This document shows positions 7,774 through 15,593 of a DNA stretch of 39,544 nucleotides, one piece after another (the first letter of the stretch is position 1; every line of letters begins with the position of its first letter). Where the stretch lies: the NCBI RefSeq assembly GCF_009856865.1, contig NZ_WVUD01000037.1, positions 1 to 39,544 of the forward strand. The letters are read 5' to 3'. The translations under genes and the position numbers were made by a program. The notes under the pieces were generated by a model. That model was not told where the DNA came from. It saw nothing but the letters and a program-made list of their open reading frames with translations, and did no database searches. Source of the stretch: Solidesulfovibrio aerotolerans (GTDB taxonomy: Bacteria; Desulfobacterota; Desulfovibrionia; Desulfovibrionales; Desulfovibrionaceae).

Positions 7774-8693
7774 AAATCGGAATGGTCGGCCTTGGCCGTA
7801 TGGGCCTTAATATGGCCAAACGTCTGGCCCGGGGCGGCATCGCGGTCACGGCGTACAACCGCACGGTGCAAAAGGCCAAGGACTTCGCCGCCGAAGAAGG
7901 CCCAAACGCCAGCGCCGCCGAGTCCCTGGCCGAGCTTGTGGCGGCCCTGCCCGCGCCGCGCATTGTCTGGCTCATGCTGCCGGCCGGTGCGGCCACGGAC
8001 GAACACATTGACGAGCTGCTGCCGCTTTTGTCTGCCGGCGACCTTATTGTCGACGGCGGCAACACCTTTTTCCGCGACGATATCCGTCGCCACGAGGCCG
8101 CCGGCAAGCTGGGCCTGCGCTACTGCGACGCCGGGGTCAGCGGCGGCATCTGGGGTCTGGCCGAGGGCTATTGCATCATGTACGGAGCCGAACCCGACGT
8201 CGCCGCCGTGCTCAAACCGGCCATGGAGGTCCTGACCGGCCCGGGCGGCAATCTCCACACCGGCCCGGTGGGCTCCGGCCACTACGTCAAGATGGTCCAC
8301 AACGGCATCGAATACGGCATGATGCAGGCCTATGCCGAGGGCTTTGAGATCATGGCCACGTCCCAGTTCGGGGCGGGGCTGGATTTCCCGGCCATCTGCG
8401 ACCTGTGGAACCACGGTTCGGTGGTGCGTTCGTGGCTGCTGGAACTGGCCCAGCGGGCCTTTACCGAAGACCCCCGGCTGGAGTCCCTTGAGGCCTACGT
8501 GGACGATTCCGGCGAAGGCCGCTGGACCGTGTCCCAGGCCATTGAAAACGCCGTGTCCGCGCCGGTCATAACGGCTTCACTGTTTGAGCGCTTCCGCTCC
8601 CGCCAGCCCAACGCCTTCCAGGACCGGGTGCTGGCCGCCCTTCGCAACCAGTTCGGCGGGCACGCCGTCAAAAGGAAGGACGGCCATGACTGA
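7770..8693 (+). CDS. gnd: 6-phosphogluconate dehydrogenase (decarboxylating), short class
   Basis: Oxidatively decarboxylates 6-phosphogluconate to ribulose 5-phosphate. At 307 aa it belongs to the short (about 300 residue) class. The Rossmann motif is MVGLGRMGLNMAKRL and the second strand ends YNRT. Asn-Arg-Thr at this point normally contacts the 2'-phosphate of NADP, so NADP+ is the likely coenzyme (inference). Substrate motifs are DGGNTFFRDD, GVSGGIWGL and the catalytic GHYVKMVHNGIEYG. AAAGGAG precedes ATG 7770. It overlaps the upstream gene by 4 bases and zwf by 8, so the pentose phosphate genes are tightly coupled. Confidence 0.93.
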   Translation: MKIGMVGLGRMGLNMAKRLARGGIAVTAYNRTVQKAKDFAAEEGPNASAAESLAELVAALPAPRIVWLMLPAGAATDEHIDELLPLLSAGDLIVDGGNTFFRDDIRRHEAAGKLGLRYCDAGVSGGIWGLAEGYCIMYGAEPDVAAVLKPAMEVLTGPGGNLHTGPVGSGHYVKMVHNGIEYGMMQAYAEGFEIMATSQFGAGLDFPAICDLWNHGSVVRSWLLELAQRAFTEDPRLESLEAYVDDSGEGRWTVSQAIENAVSAPVITASLFERFRSRQPNAFQDRVLAALRNQFGGHAVKRKDGHD

Positions 8694-10227
8694 TGCCCTG
8701 GACCCGGCCCAGGCCGAAGTGGTCCTGGGCCGCACCACCGCCACGGCCGAGGCGGCCTGCCGCTTCGAGCAGGTGGGCGATCCGTTCGTGCTGGTCATCT
8801 TCGGCGCCACCGGCGACCTGACCGCCCGCATGCTCATGCCGGCCCTGACCGCCCTGTGCGCCGGGGGCCATCTGCCGGACAACTTTGTCGTGCTCGGGGC
8901 CAGCCGCACCGACTTAAACGACGATTCCTTTCGCGAGCGCATGCACGCGGCCGCAACGGAATTTGGCTCCCTGCCCCCGGGGCTGTGGGAGACTCTGGCC
9001 CCGCGCCTGCGTTACCTGCAGGTCCACTACGACGACCCGGCCTCGTTTACCGCCCTGGCCGCCGCCCTGGACGCCCTGGCTGCGGCCGAGAGCCTGGGCG
9101 GCAACCGCATCTTCTACCTGGCCGTACCGCCCACCGCCTACGAGGCCATTGCCATAAACCTGGCCAACGCCGGACTGGCCGAAGAAACCAACGGCTATGC
9201 GCGCCTGGTCATTGAAAAACCCTTCGGCCACGACCTGCAGACGGCCCGGGTGCTGGAAGCCGCCCTGCATACCCGGTTTTCCGAACACCAGATTTTTCGC
9301 ATCGACCACTATCTGGCCAAGGAAACCGTCCAGAACATCCTCATGCTGCGCTTTGCCAACGCCATCTTTGAACCGCTGTGGAACCGGCGCTACATCGATT
9401 ACGTGAGCATCCTGGCCGCCGAGTCCATCGGTGTCGAGCACCGCGCCTCCTACTACGACCATTTCGGCGTGTTGCGCGATATGTTCCAAAACCACATGAT
9501 GCAGCTTCTGTCGCTGTGTGCCATCGAGCCGCCGTCGCTGTTCGAGGCCGATCTGGTGCGCGATGAAAAGACCAAGGTCTTTCGGGCGCTGCGGCCGTTT
9601 AACCCCAAGGCCCTGGCCGAGCATTGCGTCCTTGGGCAGTACGCCTCGGGCATGGCCGGCGGCAGCCGGGCCCCGGCCTACCTCGACGAGGCCGGTGTGC
9701 CCGGCGACTCCACCACCCCGACCTTTGCCGCCATGCGGGTCCACTTGGACAACTGGCGCTGGCAGGGGGTGCCGTTTTACCTGATCTCGGGCAAAAGGCT
9801 GGCGGAAAAACGCACGGAAATCGCCGTGCAGTTTAAACCCGTGCCCTTTTCCATGTTCCGGGATCTGTTTGGTGACACCATCCAGGCCAATAGGCTCATC
9901 CTTCGCATCCAGCCCGACGAACAGGTCAGCCTGACCTTCCAGGCCAAGGCCCCGGGACCGATGTGCCTGCGCTCGGTGACCATGAACTTCAACTACTACC
10001 AGGGCTACCAGGGTGCAGCGCTCACCGCCTACGCCAAGGTGCTGCTCGATTGCATGCTGGGCGACCAGACCCTGTTCTGGCGGCAGGACGGGGTGGAGCT
10101 GTGCTGGAAATTCCTCACCCCGGTGCTGGACAATCCGCCGGCCGACGGCCTGTATCTCTACCGTTCCGGTTCCTGGGGACCGCAGGAGGCCGGGAAATAC
10201 CTGCGCGCCCACGGGTTGGTGTCGTGA
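8686..10227 (+). CDS. zwf: glucose-6-phosphate 1-dehydrogenase
   Basis: The first enzyme of the oxidative pentose phosphate pathway, 513 aa, with NADP+ as the expected coenzyme. The coenzyme motif is FGATGDLTARML. IEKPFGHDL and the active-site RIDHYLAKETVQN are present. Most family members have Gly before the catalytic Lys (RIDHYLGKE); here it is Ala. C-terminal sugar-phosphate region motifs include FYLISGKRLAEK. ATG 8686 follows AAGGAAGGA. It overlaps gnd upstream and pgl downstream (GTGA). Together with gnd and pgl it gives the complete oxidative branch for NADPH and ribulose 5-phosphate. Confidence 0.95.
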   Translation: MTDALDPAQAEVVLGRTTATAEAACRFEQVGDPFVLVIFGATGDLTARMLMPALTALCAGGHLPDNFVVLGASRTDLNDDSFRERMHAAATEFGSLPPGLWETLAPRLRYLQVHYDDPASFTALAAALDALAAAESLGGNRIFYLAVPPTAYEAIAINLANAGLAEETNGYARLVIEKPFGHDLQTARVLEAALHTRFSEHQIFRIDHYLAKETVQNILMLRFANAIFEPLWNRRYIDYVSILAAESIGVEHRASYYDHFGVLRDMFQNHMMQLLSLCAIEPPSLFEADLVRDEKTKVFRALRPFNPKALAEHCVLGQYASGMAGGSRAPAYLDEAGVPGDSTTPTFAAMRVHLDNWRWQGVPFYLISGKRLAEKRTEIAVQFKPVPFSMFRDLFGDTIQANRLILRIQPDEQVSLTFQAKAPGPMCLRSVTMNFNYYQGYQGAALTAYAKVLLDCMLGDQTLFWRQDGVELCWKFLTPVLDNPPADGLYLYRSGSWGPQEAGKYLRAHGLVS

Positions 10228-10940
10228 CTCCGGTGGTGCGTCGGTTTCCCGACACTGCTGCCCTAACGGCCGCCGCCCTGGAACTGATTACCGGGCTGGC
10301 CCGGGCGGCCCATGCCGCCCGGGGCCGGTTCACCCTGGCCCTGTCCGGCGGCAGCACGCCCCTGCCGCTCTATGCCGCCATGGCCGAGCAAGGTCTGGGC
10401 ATTCCCTGGGACGCTGTGCTGTTTTTTTTCGGCGACGAACGCCTCGTGCCGACCAGTGATCCGCACAACACCTTTGGCGCGGTAGCCCCCACGCTCTTTG
10501 CGCCGGGGCACATCCCGGCCGGCAACGTCCATCCCATGCCGGTGGACCTCGTACCGCCCGAGCGCGCCGCTGCTGCCTATGAAGGCGAACTGCGGGCCGC
10601 CTTGGGGCATCCCCTGGGCGAAATCCCCCGCTTTGACCTGATCCTGCTGGGTATGGGACCGGACGGGCACACGGCTTCGTTGTTTCCGGGCAGCCCGGCC
10701 CTGGCCGAGACCGTGCGCCTCGTTGCGGCCGTGCCGCCACCGACCACGGCCCAGCCGGCCGTGGCCCGCCTGACGTTCACGTTGCCGCTTCTAAACGCCG
10801 CCCGCCAGGTGCTCTTCCTGGCCACGGCCACGGGCAAGGAAGCGGCCCTGGCCCGGGCGCTGGCCCCGGAGCCGGACCCGGCCGTGCCGGCCTCGCTGGT
10901 GCGCCCCCGGGGCGAACTGGCCTGGTTTGTGGTGGAGTGA
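10224..10940 (+). CDS. pgl: 6-phosphogluconolactonase
   Basis: Hydrolyses 6-phosphogluconolactone to 6-phosphogluconate, linking zwf and gnd. The 238 aa length is normal for the DevB/Pgl family. Motifs are LALSGGSTPLPLY, FFGDERLVPTSDPHNTFG and LLGMGPDGHTASLFPG. The GTG start at 10224 was chosen because it overlaps the zwf stop (GTGA) and gives a normal N-terminus; the ribosome binding site is weak, as expected for coupled translation. It is the last gene of the run and is followed by a hairpin at 11013-11049. Confidence 0.92.
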   Translation: MTPVVRRFPDTAALTAAALELITGLARAAHAARGRFTLALSGGSTPLPLYAAMAEQGLGIPWDAVLFFFGDERLVPTSDPHNTFGAVAPTLFAPGHIPAGNVHPMPVDLVPPERAAAAYEGELRAALGHPLGEIPRFDLILLGMGPDGHTASLFPGSPALAETVRLVAAVPPPTTAQPAVARLTFTLPLLNAARQVLFLATATGKEAALARALAPEPDPAVPASLVRPRGELAWFVVE

Positions 10941-11012
10941 CGGCTGGCACCGGTTGCGGAAACCGCCTTTCGGCCCAACGTCGGCCCCCCTTGCGGACGC
11001 ATCCACCGACTC

Positions 11013-11049
11013 AAAGGGCCTCCTGCCGGATTACGGCGGGAGGCCCTTT
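11013..11049. terminator. hairpin between convergent pgl and hypothetical gene
   Basis: A strong stem (AAAGGGCCTCC...GGAGGCCCTTT plus inner GCC/GGC pairs) lies between the convergent ends of pgl and the gene at 11117-11683. The A and T ends are only three bases long, so it may act in both directions but is not a textbook terminator. Confidence 0.65.
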
Positions 11050-11116
11050 GCAGTGTGAATTGCACAGTGCTTGTCAGGAGGCTATGCGTCGCCCGGTGGT
11101 TTCCCGGCCGGCCGCC

Positions 11117-11683
11117 CTATTGAAAGGAGGTGGACGACATACCGTTCATATAACTCAGATAAAAATCGCTGGAGGAGGCCGTGCTGTTTATCTGCGTGAG
11201 GTAGGCGGAATAGCCCTTGGCCCGCACCAGGGAGGCGGCCTGCCGGGTGGTCATGGACTTGAGCGTGGCGCTGTTTTCCGCCAGGGAATGAAAGGCTTCG
11301 GTCAGGACCGGGGTGTCAACAAAGAGCTTTTCAATGGCTTCCTTGTCCGGGTGATCCCCAGAAACTTTGACCGTGCCGTCAGCGTCGCTGGTCAGCGTGA
11401 TGGTTTGACTGGTGTCGATGCCCAGCTCCTCAAACTTGCTGGACAAGGTCTTGGTCAACTGGGTCTGCAACGCCTCGTTTTGGACCTTGGTCTGCAGGAT
11501 CGGGCTTAAATAGGTCGTATCGCCCAGGCTCGACAACTGTTTCGACAGCGTTGTGGCCTTACTTGATGCGGACGACGAAACCGTGGACGTGTTGGCACCC
11601 GACCCCTTGGAAGCGGTGTCGGAGGTCCCGGAATTGATGGTCAACTGCTGCTTGAGGCTGTCGTAGGTGGTGTTGATGTCCAT
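11117..11683 (-). CDS. hypothetical protein with its own sigma-54 promoter
   Basis: A protein of 188 aa with no family recognised. It is Ser/Thr-rich, with a low-complexity linker (about residues 18-45). A helical middle region reads LSPILQTKVQNEALQTQLTKTLSSKFEELG, followed by a short predicted strand-rich part and a helical C-terminus ending YLSYMNGMSSTSFQ. There is no signal peptide or membrane segment. The start at 11683 is supported by GAGGAG six bases upstream; the longer frame would run through the promoter region. A sigma-54-type promoter lies 37-52 bases upstream. Composition and context (motility/envelope-type sigma-54 genes, c-di-GMP enzyme next door) suggest a secreted or surface-appendage-related role, but this is inference. 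Confidence 0.75.
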   Translation of the reverse strand: MDINTTYDSLKQQLTINSGTSDTASKGSGANTSTVSSSASSKATTLSKQLSSLGDTTYLSPILQTKVQNEALQTQLTKTLSSKFEELGIDTSQTITLTSDADGTVKVSGDHPDKEAIEKLFVDTPVLTEAFHSLAENSATLKSMTTRQAASLVRAKGYSAYLTQINSTASSSDFYLSYMNGMSSTSFQ

Positions 11684-11719
11684 GCCGCGCTCCTCGGCCG
11701 TATCGGCCAAGGGAGAATA

Positions 11720-11735
11720 TGCAAAGACAGTGCCG
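11720..11735 (-). promoter_or_regulatory. sigma-54 (RpoN) promoter for the gene at 11117-11683
   Basis: Read on the - strand the sequence is CCGGCACTGTCTTTGCAT. The -24 GG and -12 GC are separated by exactly ten bases and the flanks match TGGCAC-N5-TTGCA closely. Transcription would start near 11709, about 25 bases before the ATG and its GAGGAG site. A bacterial enhancer-binding protein would be required. Confidence 0.65.
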
Positions 11736-11749
11736 GAAAAAAATACCGA

Positions 11750-12964
11750 TTACCCGGCCGGCAGACCGAGGTAGTCCAGCGGATCAAGGCCGTAGGCCGC
11801 CGGATCAAGGGCTTCGGCAATGGCCAACGGCCCCTTGCCGTCCCGCTCGGCGGCCAGGATGCGCCGGGGTGCGGGGTGCATGGCCGCATCAAAGGCCACG
11901 AGCAATTCCGGCGACAGCGGCCGGGCCGGGTTGGAGCCGCGCACAAAGGCATATTCGCCGCTGCCAAGGCGCACGAAACTGCCCACCGGATACGGCCCCA
12001 TAAATTTGATAAACCGCTCCACCAGCCCCGGAGGGAAATCCCGTTCCCGCATGCTGTAGAGCACCGCCAGCGCCCGGGTGGGCAGCATGCCCTCCTTGTA
12101 GGCCCGGCGGGAGGTCAGGGCGTCAAAGATATCGACCACGCCGATAATGCGGCCCCAGGCATGGACGGTCTCGCCGGCCAGGCCCCTGGGGTAGCCCTGG
12201 CCGCCCCACTTCTCATGATGCTCGGCCACGCCGCGCAGCACCGCTTCCGGCAGCCCCCGGGTTTCCAGCAGCTCCCGGCCAAGCCGGGGATGGGCTTTGA
12301 CCTGGGTAAATTCCCCGGGAGTGAGGCGGCCGGGTTTGTTTAAAATAGCGTCGGGCACCCCGGTTTTGCCCAGGTCGTGAAAAAGCCCGGCCAACCCAAG
12401 CTCGCGAAGCCCTTCGGCCTCGATCCCCAAGGACGCACCAAAAGCCACGGCCAACACCGCCACGTTGACCCCATGGGTGAAGGTGTAGGCGTCGTGGCGG
12501 CGCAGCTTGCCAAGGGCAATCAAGGCATCGGGATTGCGCACGGCGCTGGCGATCACCTCATTGACCAGGGCCTGGGGAGCCTCGATATCCACCTCGCCCC
12601 CGGCCGCAACGTCGCGCAGCATGGCCTGGGCGGTGCTGAGGCAGTCCTTATAAACCCCCTTGGCCGTTTCCAGTTCCTCGGCCAGGGGGACGACCGGGGC
12701 GACGGGCGTCACCGGCCCCCGGGCCAGCAACGCCGCCAGGGACACTTCGCCACCGGGTTCCCCGGACAGGGTGTTGGCGTAGGCACCCCGCTCGGTATCA
12801 ATAAAGGCTTCCGTGTAACCCGAGGCTGCAATGCCCGCTACGGCGACCTGACTGCGCAGTTCGCCTTCCTCGGTGTACAGATACGGATGCTCCAGCCAGG
12901 ACAGGCCGGTGTCCACCACATACATCCCGACCACAAGATCGGTGACCGCAATTTTTCGCAACAT
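11750..12964 (-). CDS. HD-GYP domain phosphodiesterase with DUF3391-type N-terminus
   Basis: A probable cyclic di-GMP phosphodiesterase of 404 aa. The N-terminal part (about 1-70: KIAVTDLVVGMYV ... FIDTERG) matches the DUF3391 domain often fused to HD-GYP. The catalytic domain (about 150-330) has LFHDLGKTGVPDAILNKPG, then HPRLGRELL, the HHEKWGGQGYP signature and DIFDALTSRRAYK. The HD pair and the GYP triad are intact, so activity is expected. The ATG at 12964 gives the family start MLRKIAV; upstream sequence in the same frame belongs to the preceding gene and its terminator. It is separated from the LysM lipoprotein gene by a hairpin, so it may depend on read-through or an unseen promoter. 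Confidence 0.9.
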   Translation of the reverse strand: MLRKIAVTDLVVGMYVVDTGLSWLEHPYLYTEEGELRSQVAVAGIAASGYTEAFIDTERGAYANTLSGEPGGEVSLAALLARGPVTPVAPVVPLAEELETAKGVYKDCLSTAQAMLRDVAAGGEVDIEAPQALVNEVIASAVRNPDALIALGKLRRHDAYTFTHGVNVAVLAVAFGASLGIEAEGLRELGLAGLFHDLGKTGVPDAILNKPGRLTPGEFTQVKAHPRLGRELLETRGLPEAVLRGVAEHHEKWGGQGYPRGLAGETVHAWGRIIGVVDIFDALTSRRAYKEGMLPTRALAVLYSMRERDFPPGLVERFIKFMGPYPVGSFVRLGSGEYAFVRGSNPARPLSPELLVAFDAAMHPAPRRILAAERDGKGPLAIAEALDPAAYGLDPLDYLGLPAG

Positions 12965-12988
12965 TCCCACTCGTCCCAGCCCTGAAGC

Positions 12989-13015
12989 AAAAAGCCGGAA
13001 GGTTTCCCTCCCGGC
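12989..13015 (-). terminator. intrinsic terminator after the LysM lipoprotein gene
   Basis: Read on the - strand, the stem GCCGGGAGG / CCTTCCGGC with a GAAA loop is followed by TTTTT. It lies 28 bases after the lipoprotein stop and ahead of the HD-GYP start. Confidence 0.75.
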
Positions 13016-13043
13016 CTGAGAACGACTGCCGTCAGGAGTTGTG

Positions 13044-14123
13044 CTACTTGTGTTCGAGCACCGCGCTTTGTTCGCCGATGATGCGGTAGGAACCGCCAGC
13101 CGGCCGCAGCAGCAAAGTAAAGGTGGCCTTTCCCCGCACGGATTTCTCCGCCCGCTTGACCACATAATCCACCGGAATCGTGACCTTGATATCCCCGCCG
13201 GGCAGTTCCGCTACGGTCGGGGCGGCAGTCTTGTAAGACCGCTCGGGCCAGCGCTCAAAATAGGCCGCCTTGTCCTGGCGCACCACATCCGATCCGGCCT
13301 TGCCCTTCTTATAATAGTCCACGGACTCGCCGTAGAGATCAACCAGCGCGGTGACGTCTGCGGCGCTGCTTTTGGCAAAATAGTCCGCCACAAAGGCGGC
13401 CACCGCCGGCTTGACCTCGCTACTTGCTGCCGCCGGGCCGCTCTGGCCGGGGATGGTCAGCACTTTGCCGGCTTCCAGACGATCTGCATCCTTGATGCCA
13501 TTGGCGGCCATGAGCTCCTGGGGCGTCAGGCCGAATTTCTTGGCGATGCGCACCAGGTTGTCTCCCCGGGCCACGGTGTAGCTGGTCGCGGCTGCCGGCG
13601 CAGGGGCCTTGGTCGGCGTAGCCTCGGCCACCACCATCTCCACCGCCTCAGCCACCGGCGCAGGGGTGGGCGGGACAGGCGCAACCGGGGCCGGGACAGG
13701 CTCGGCTGGGGCCTGGGACGCAGGCGCGGCCGGCGTCTGGGGTGCGCCTGCCGGGGCTGGCGCGGGTTCGGTTGGCTTGGCTGGTTCGGCAGCCTTGGCC
13801 GGTTCAGCCGGTTTGGCCGGCTCGGCGGGCTTGGCCGGCTCTGGGGCCAACGGCGGCGCAGAGGCGTCGAGCTTTTTCCCCGCGTCCCTGGCCTGGCGGA
13901 ACCGGTTGTATTCCCGTTCCGAGAGGACGCCGCTGTTGTCGGCATCGGCGATCAGGAATTCCTCCACGGTCAGATCCGGGAAGACCACAATGAGTTCCTC
14001 AAAGATGATCTTGCCGTCCTTGTTATAATCCACTTTGGAATAGCTTTTGGGATCTTCTTTGCTGCAACCGGCCAAAAAAAGACCGGGCAGCAGCGCTGCT
14101 GCCAAGATACACGTCAATTTCAT
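13044..14123 (-). CDS. lipoprotein with EF-hand pair, Pro/Ala linker, LysM and NTF2-like domain
   Basis: This 359 aa protein is probably anchored to the envelope. The signal sequence ends in the lipobox FLAGC (Cys 20). Two EF-hand-like loops follow, DYNKDGKIIFEEL and DADNSGVLSEREY, so calcium binding is plausible. A long PAKPAEPA-type linker (about 85-185) leads to a peptidoglycan-binding LysM domain (YTVARGDNLVRIAKKFGL ... LEAGKVLTIPG). The C-terminal about 110 residues (VADYFAKSSAADVTALVDLY onward) look like a SnoaL/NTF2-like fold. The start overlaps the stop of the GAF-SpoIIE gene (ATGA), so the two are co-translated. The arrangement suggests a calcium-responsive, peptidoglycan-bound envelope protein; its ligand is unknown. 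Confidence 0.85.
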   Translation of the reverse strand: MKLTCILAAALLPGLFLAGCSKEDPKSYSKVDYNKDGKIIFEELIVVFPDLTVEEFLIADADNSGVLSEREYNRFRQARDAGKKLDASAPPLAPEPAKPAEPAKPAEPAKAAEPAKPTEPAPAPAGAPQTPAAPASQAPAEPVPAPVAPVPPTPAPVAEAVEMVVAEATPTKAPAPAAATSYTVARGDNLVRIAKKFGLTPQELMAANGIKDADRLEAGKVLTIPGQSGPAAASSEVKPAVAAFVADYFAKSSAADVTALVDLYGESVDYYKKGKAGSDVVRQDKAAYFERWPERSYKTAAPTVAELPGGDIKVTIPVDYVVKRAEKSVRGKATFTLLLRPAGGSYRIIGEQSAVLEHK

Positions 14124-15466
14124 GCCGCCTCCGTTGGTTTTGCGCCCGCCAAGGCCTTGATCACGACCAGGGTGACGTCGTCGCGATTGGGTTCGCCCTG
14201 CCGAAACGCCTCCAGATCAGACAGCACCTCCCGGGCGACGCTTTTGGCGTCCCCGGCCGCAGCCCGGCGCAAAGCGGCTCGCAAGCGGGTCTTGCCGTAC
14301 ATCTCGCCGGCCGTGCCGCGCGCTTCCCAGATGCCGTCGGTGCCCAGGGCCAAAACAGCCCCGGGCGGCAATCCTTGTACCACGTTTTCTTCATAGCGCC
14401 AGTCGCCGTCAATCCCCAACGGGATACCCCGGCCACCCAATTCCTGAAATTCGTCCGTTGCCGGATCGTAGAGCAGGGCCGGATCATGCCCGGCCCGGAC
14501 ATAGCGCAACTGCCCGGTCAGCGGGCACAGTTCCAGCAGAAAAAGCGTTATAAACCGGCCGCTGGAGCCCATGTCAGCGGCCAAGAGCCGGTTGACGTCG
14601 CAGACAATCTCCACCGGCGAGCCGGGCGAGAGCAGGCGCGAGCGCAAAAAAGCCCGCACACTGGCCATTAAAAGCGCCGCCTGGATGCCGTGGCCGGTGA
14701 CATCGCCCACAGCCACCAGAAACATGCTCTCCCGGCCGCAGCCCGGGCGCATGAGATAGTCGTAATAATCCCCACCCGTGGCGTCGCAGGGCAGACTCAC
14801 CCCGGCCACGTCGTAACCGGATACGGCCGGCACATCCTTGGGCCAAAAGCCCTGCTGGACGCTGGCCGCCACCTCCATGTCGAAATCCATGCGCTGCTTG
14901 ATCAAGGCCTCGCCGTGCAGCCGGGCATTGACAATGGCCACGGCCGCTTGCGCGGCAAGCAGGGAGCAGGTCTCCAGGTCGTCGACGGAAAATTGTCCAC
15001 CCTCGGCCTTGTTGATGCACTGCACCACGCCAATGACCTGATCGCGGTAGAGCAGCGGCACGCACAGCATGGACCGGGTGCGATAGCCCGTCACCTTGTC
15101 CACGGCCTGGTTAAAGCGCGGGTCGCAATACGCGTCGGGGATCAGGGTGGCCTCTCCCCGGGCCGCCACCCAGCCGGCCACGCCCTCGCCCGGGGCCAGA
15201 CGAAAACCGGACTGGAGCCGGTTGCAGGCCGGTCCCTGGGCCACAGTGAAAACAAGTTCCCCCCGGCCAGGGCCAGGAGCGTCATCCACGAGCAGCAGAC
15301 TGGCTGCCTCGGCCCCCAGGGCCTGGCGCGAAGTGGTCATAATGCGCTCGAGCACTTCGGAGAGTTCCAGGGATTCGGTCACCAGCCGCGACAGGGCAAA
15401 GCACCGCTTCAGATCGCCCAGCCGTTGGGCAAGATGGTTGGCGTCGCCAAGCGCAGTGTCGGACAT
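14120..15466 (-). CDS. GAF domain-containing SpoIIE/PP2C-type serine phosphatase
   Basis: A 448 aa signalling protein. An N-terminal GAF domain (about residues 25-180) contains SLLLVDDAPG, RSMLCVPLLYRDQVIGVVQ and SVDDLETCSLLAAQAAVAI. The PP2C/SpoIIE phosphatase domain (about 200-440) has CDATGGDYYDY and VAVGDVTGHGIQAALLMAS, which carry the metal-binding Asp residues, and VLALGTDGIWEARG near the end. RsbU-type proteins of this layout dephosphorylate anti-sigma-factor antagonists. No such partner is adjacent. GGAGG precedes ATG 15466. The stop overlaps the LysM lipoprotein start. Confidence 0.92.
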   Translation of the reverse strand: MSDTALGDANHLAQRLGDLKRCFALSRLVTESLELSEVLERIMTTSRQALGAEAASLLLVDDAPGPGRGELVFTVAQGPACNRLQSGFRLAPGEGVAGWVAARGEATLIPDAYCDPRFNQAVDKVTGYRTRSMLCVPLLYRDQVIGVVQCINKAEGGQFSVDDLETCSLLAAQAAVAIVNARLHGEALIKQRMDFDMEVAASVQQGFWPKDVPAVSGYDVAGVSLPCDATGGDYYDYLMRPGCGRESMFLVAVGDVTGHGIQAALLMASVRAFLRSRLLSPGSPVEIVCDVNRLLAADMGSSGRFITLFLLELCPLTGQLRYVRAGHDPALLYDPATDEFQELGGRGIPLGIDGDWRYEENVVQGLPPGAVLALGTDGIWEARGTAGEMYGKTRLRAALRRAAAGDAKSVAREVLSDLEAFRQGEPNRDDVTLVVIKALAGAKPTEAA

Positions 15467-15532
15467 GGCTCCCTCCTGCCGCCCCCTTACCTGAAAATCG
15501 CCGCTGGGCAAAGCAGTGTTGCGCACGCAACC

Positions 15533-15574
15533 AAGCCCGGGCGTTCACCTCGGTGGAGGCAAACGTCCGGGCTT
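15533..15574. terminator. hairpin between lysozyme-like gene and GAF-SpoIIE gene
   Basis: The 13-base arms AAGCCCGGGCGTT and AACGTCCGGGCTT pair with one wobble. The hairpin lies 20 bases beyond the stop of the 15594-16883 gene on the - strand. The tract after the stem is only moderately T-rich (TTGGTTG), so termination may be partial. Confidence 0.5.
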
Positions 15575-15593
15575 GCGAAAAGTTGTGGCGTGC

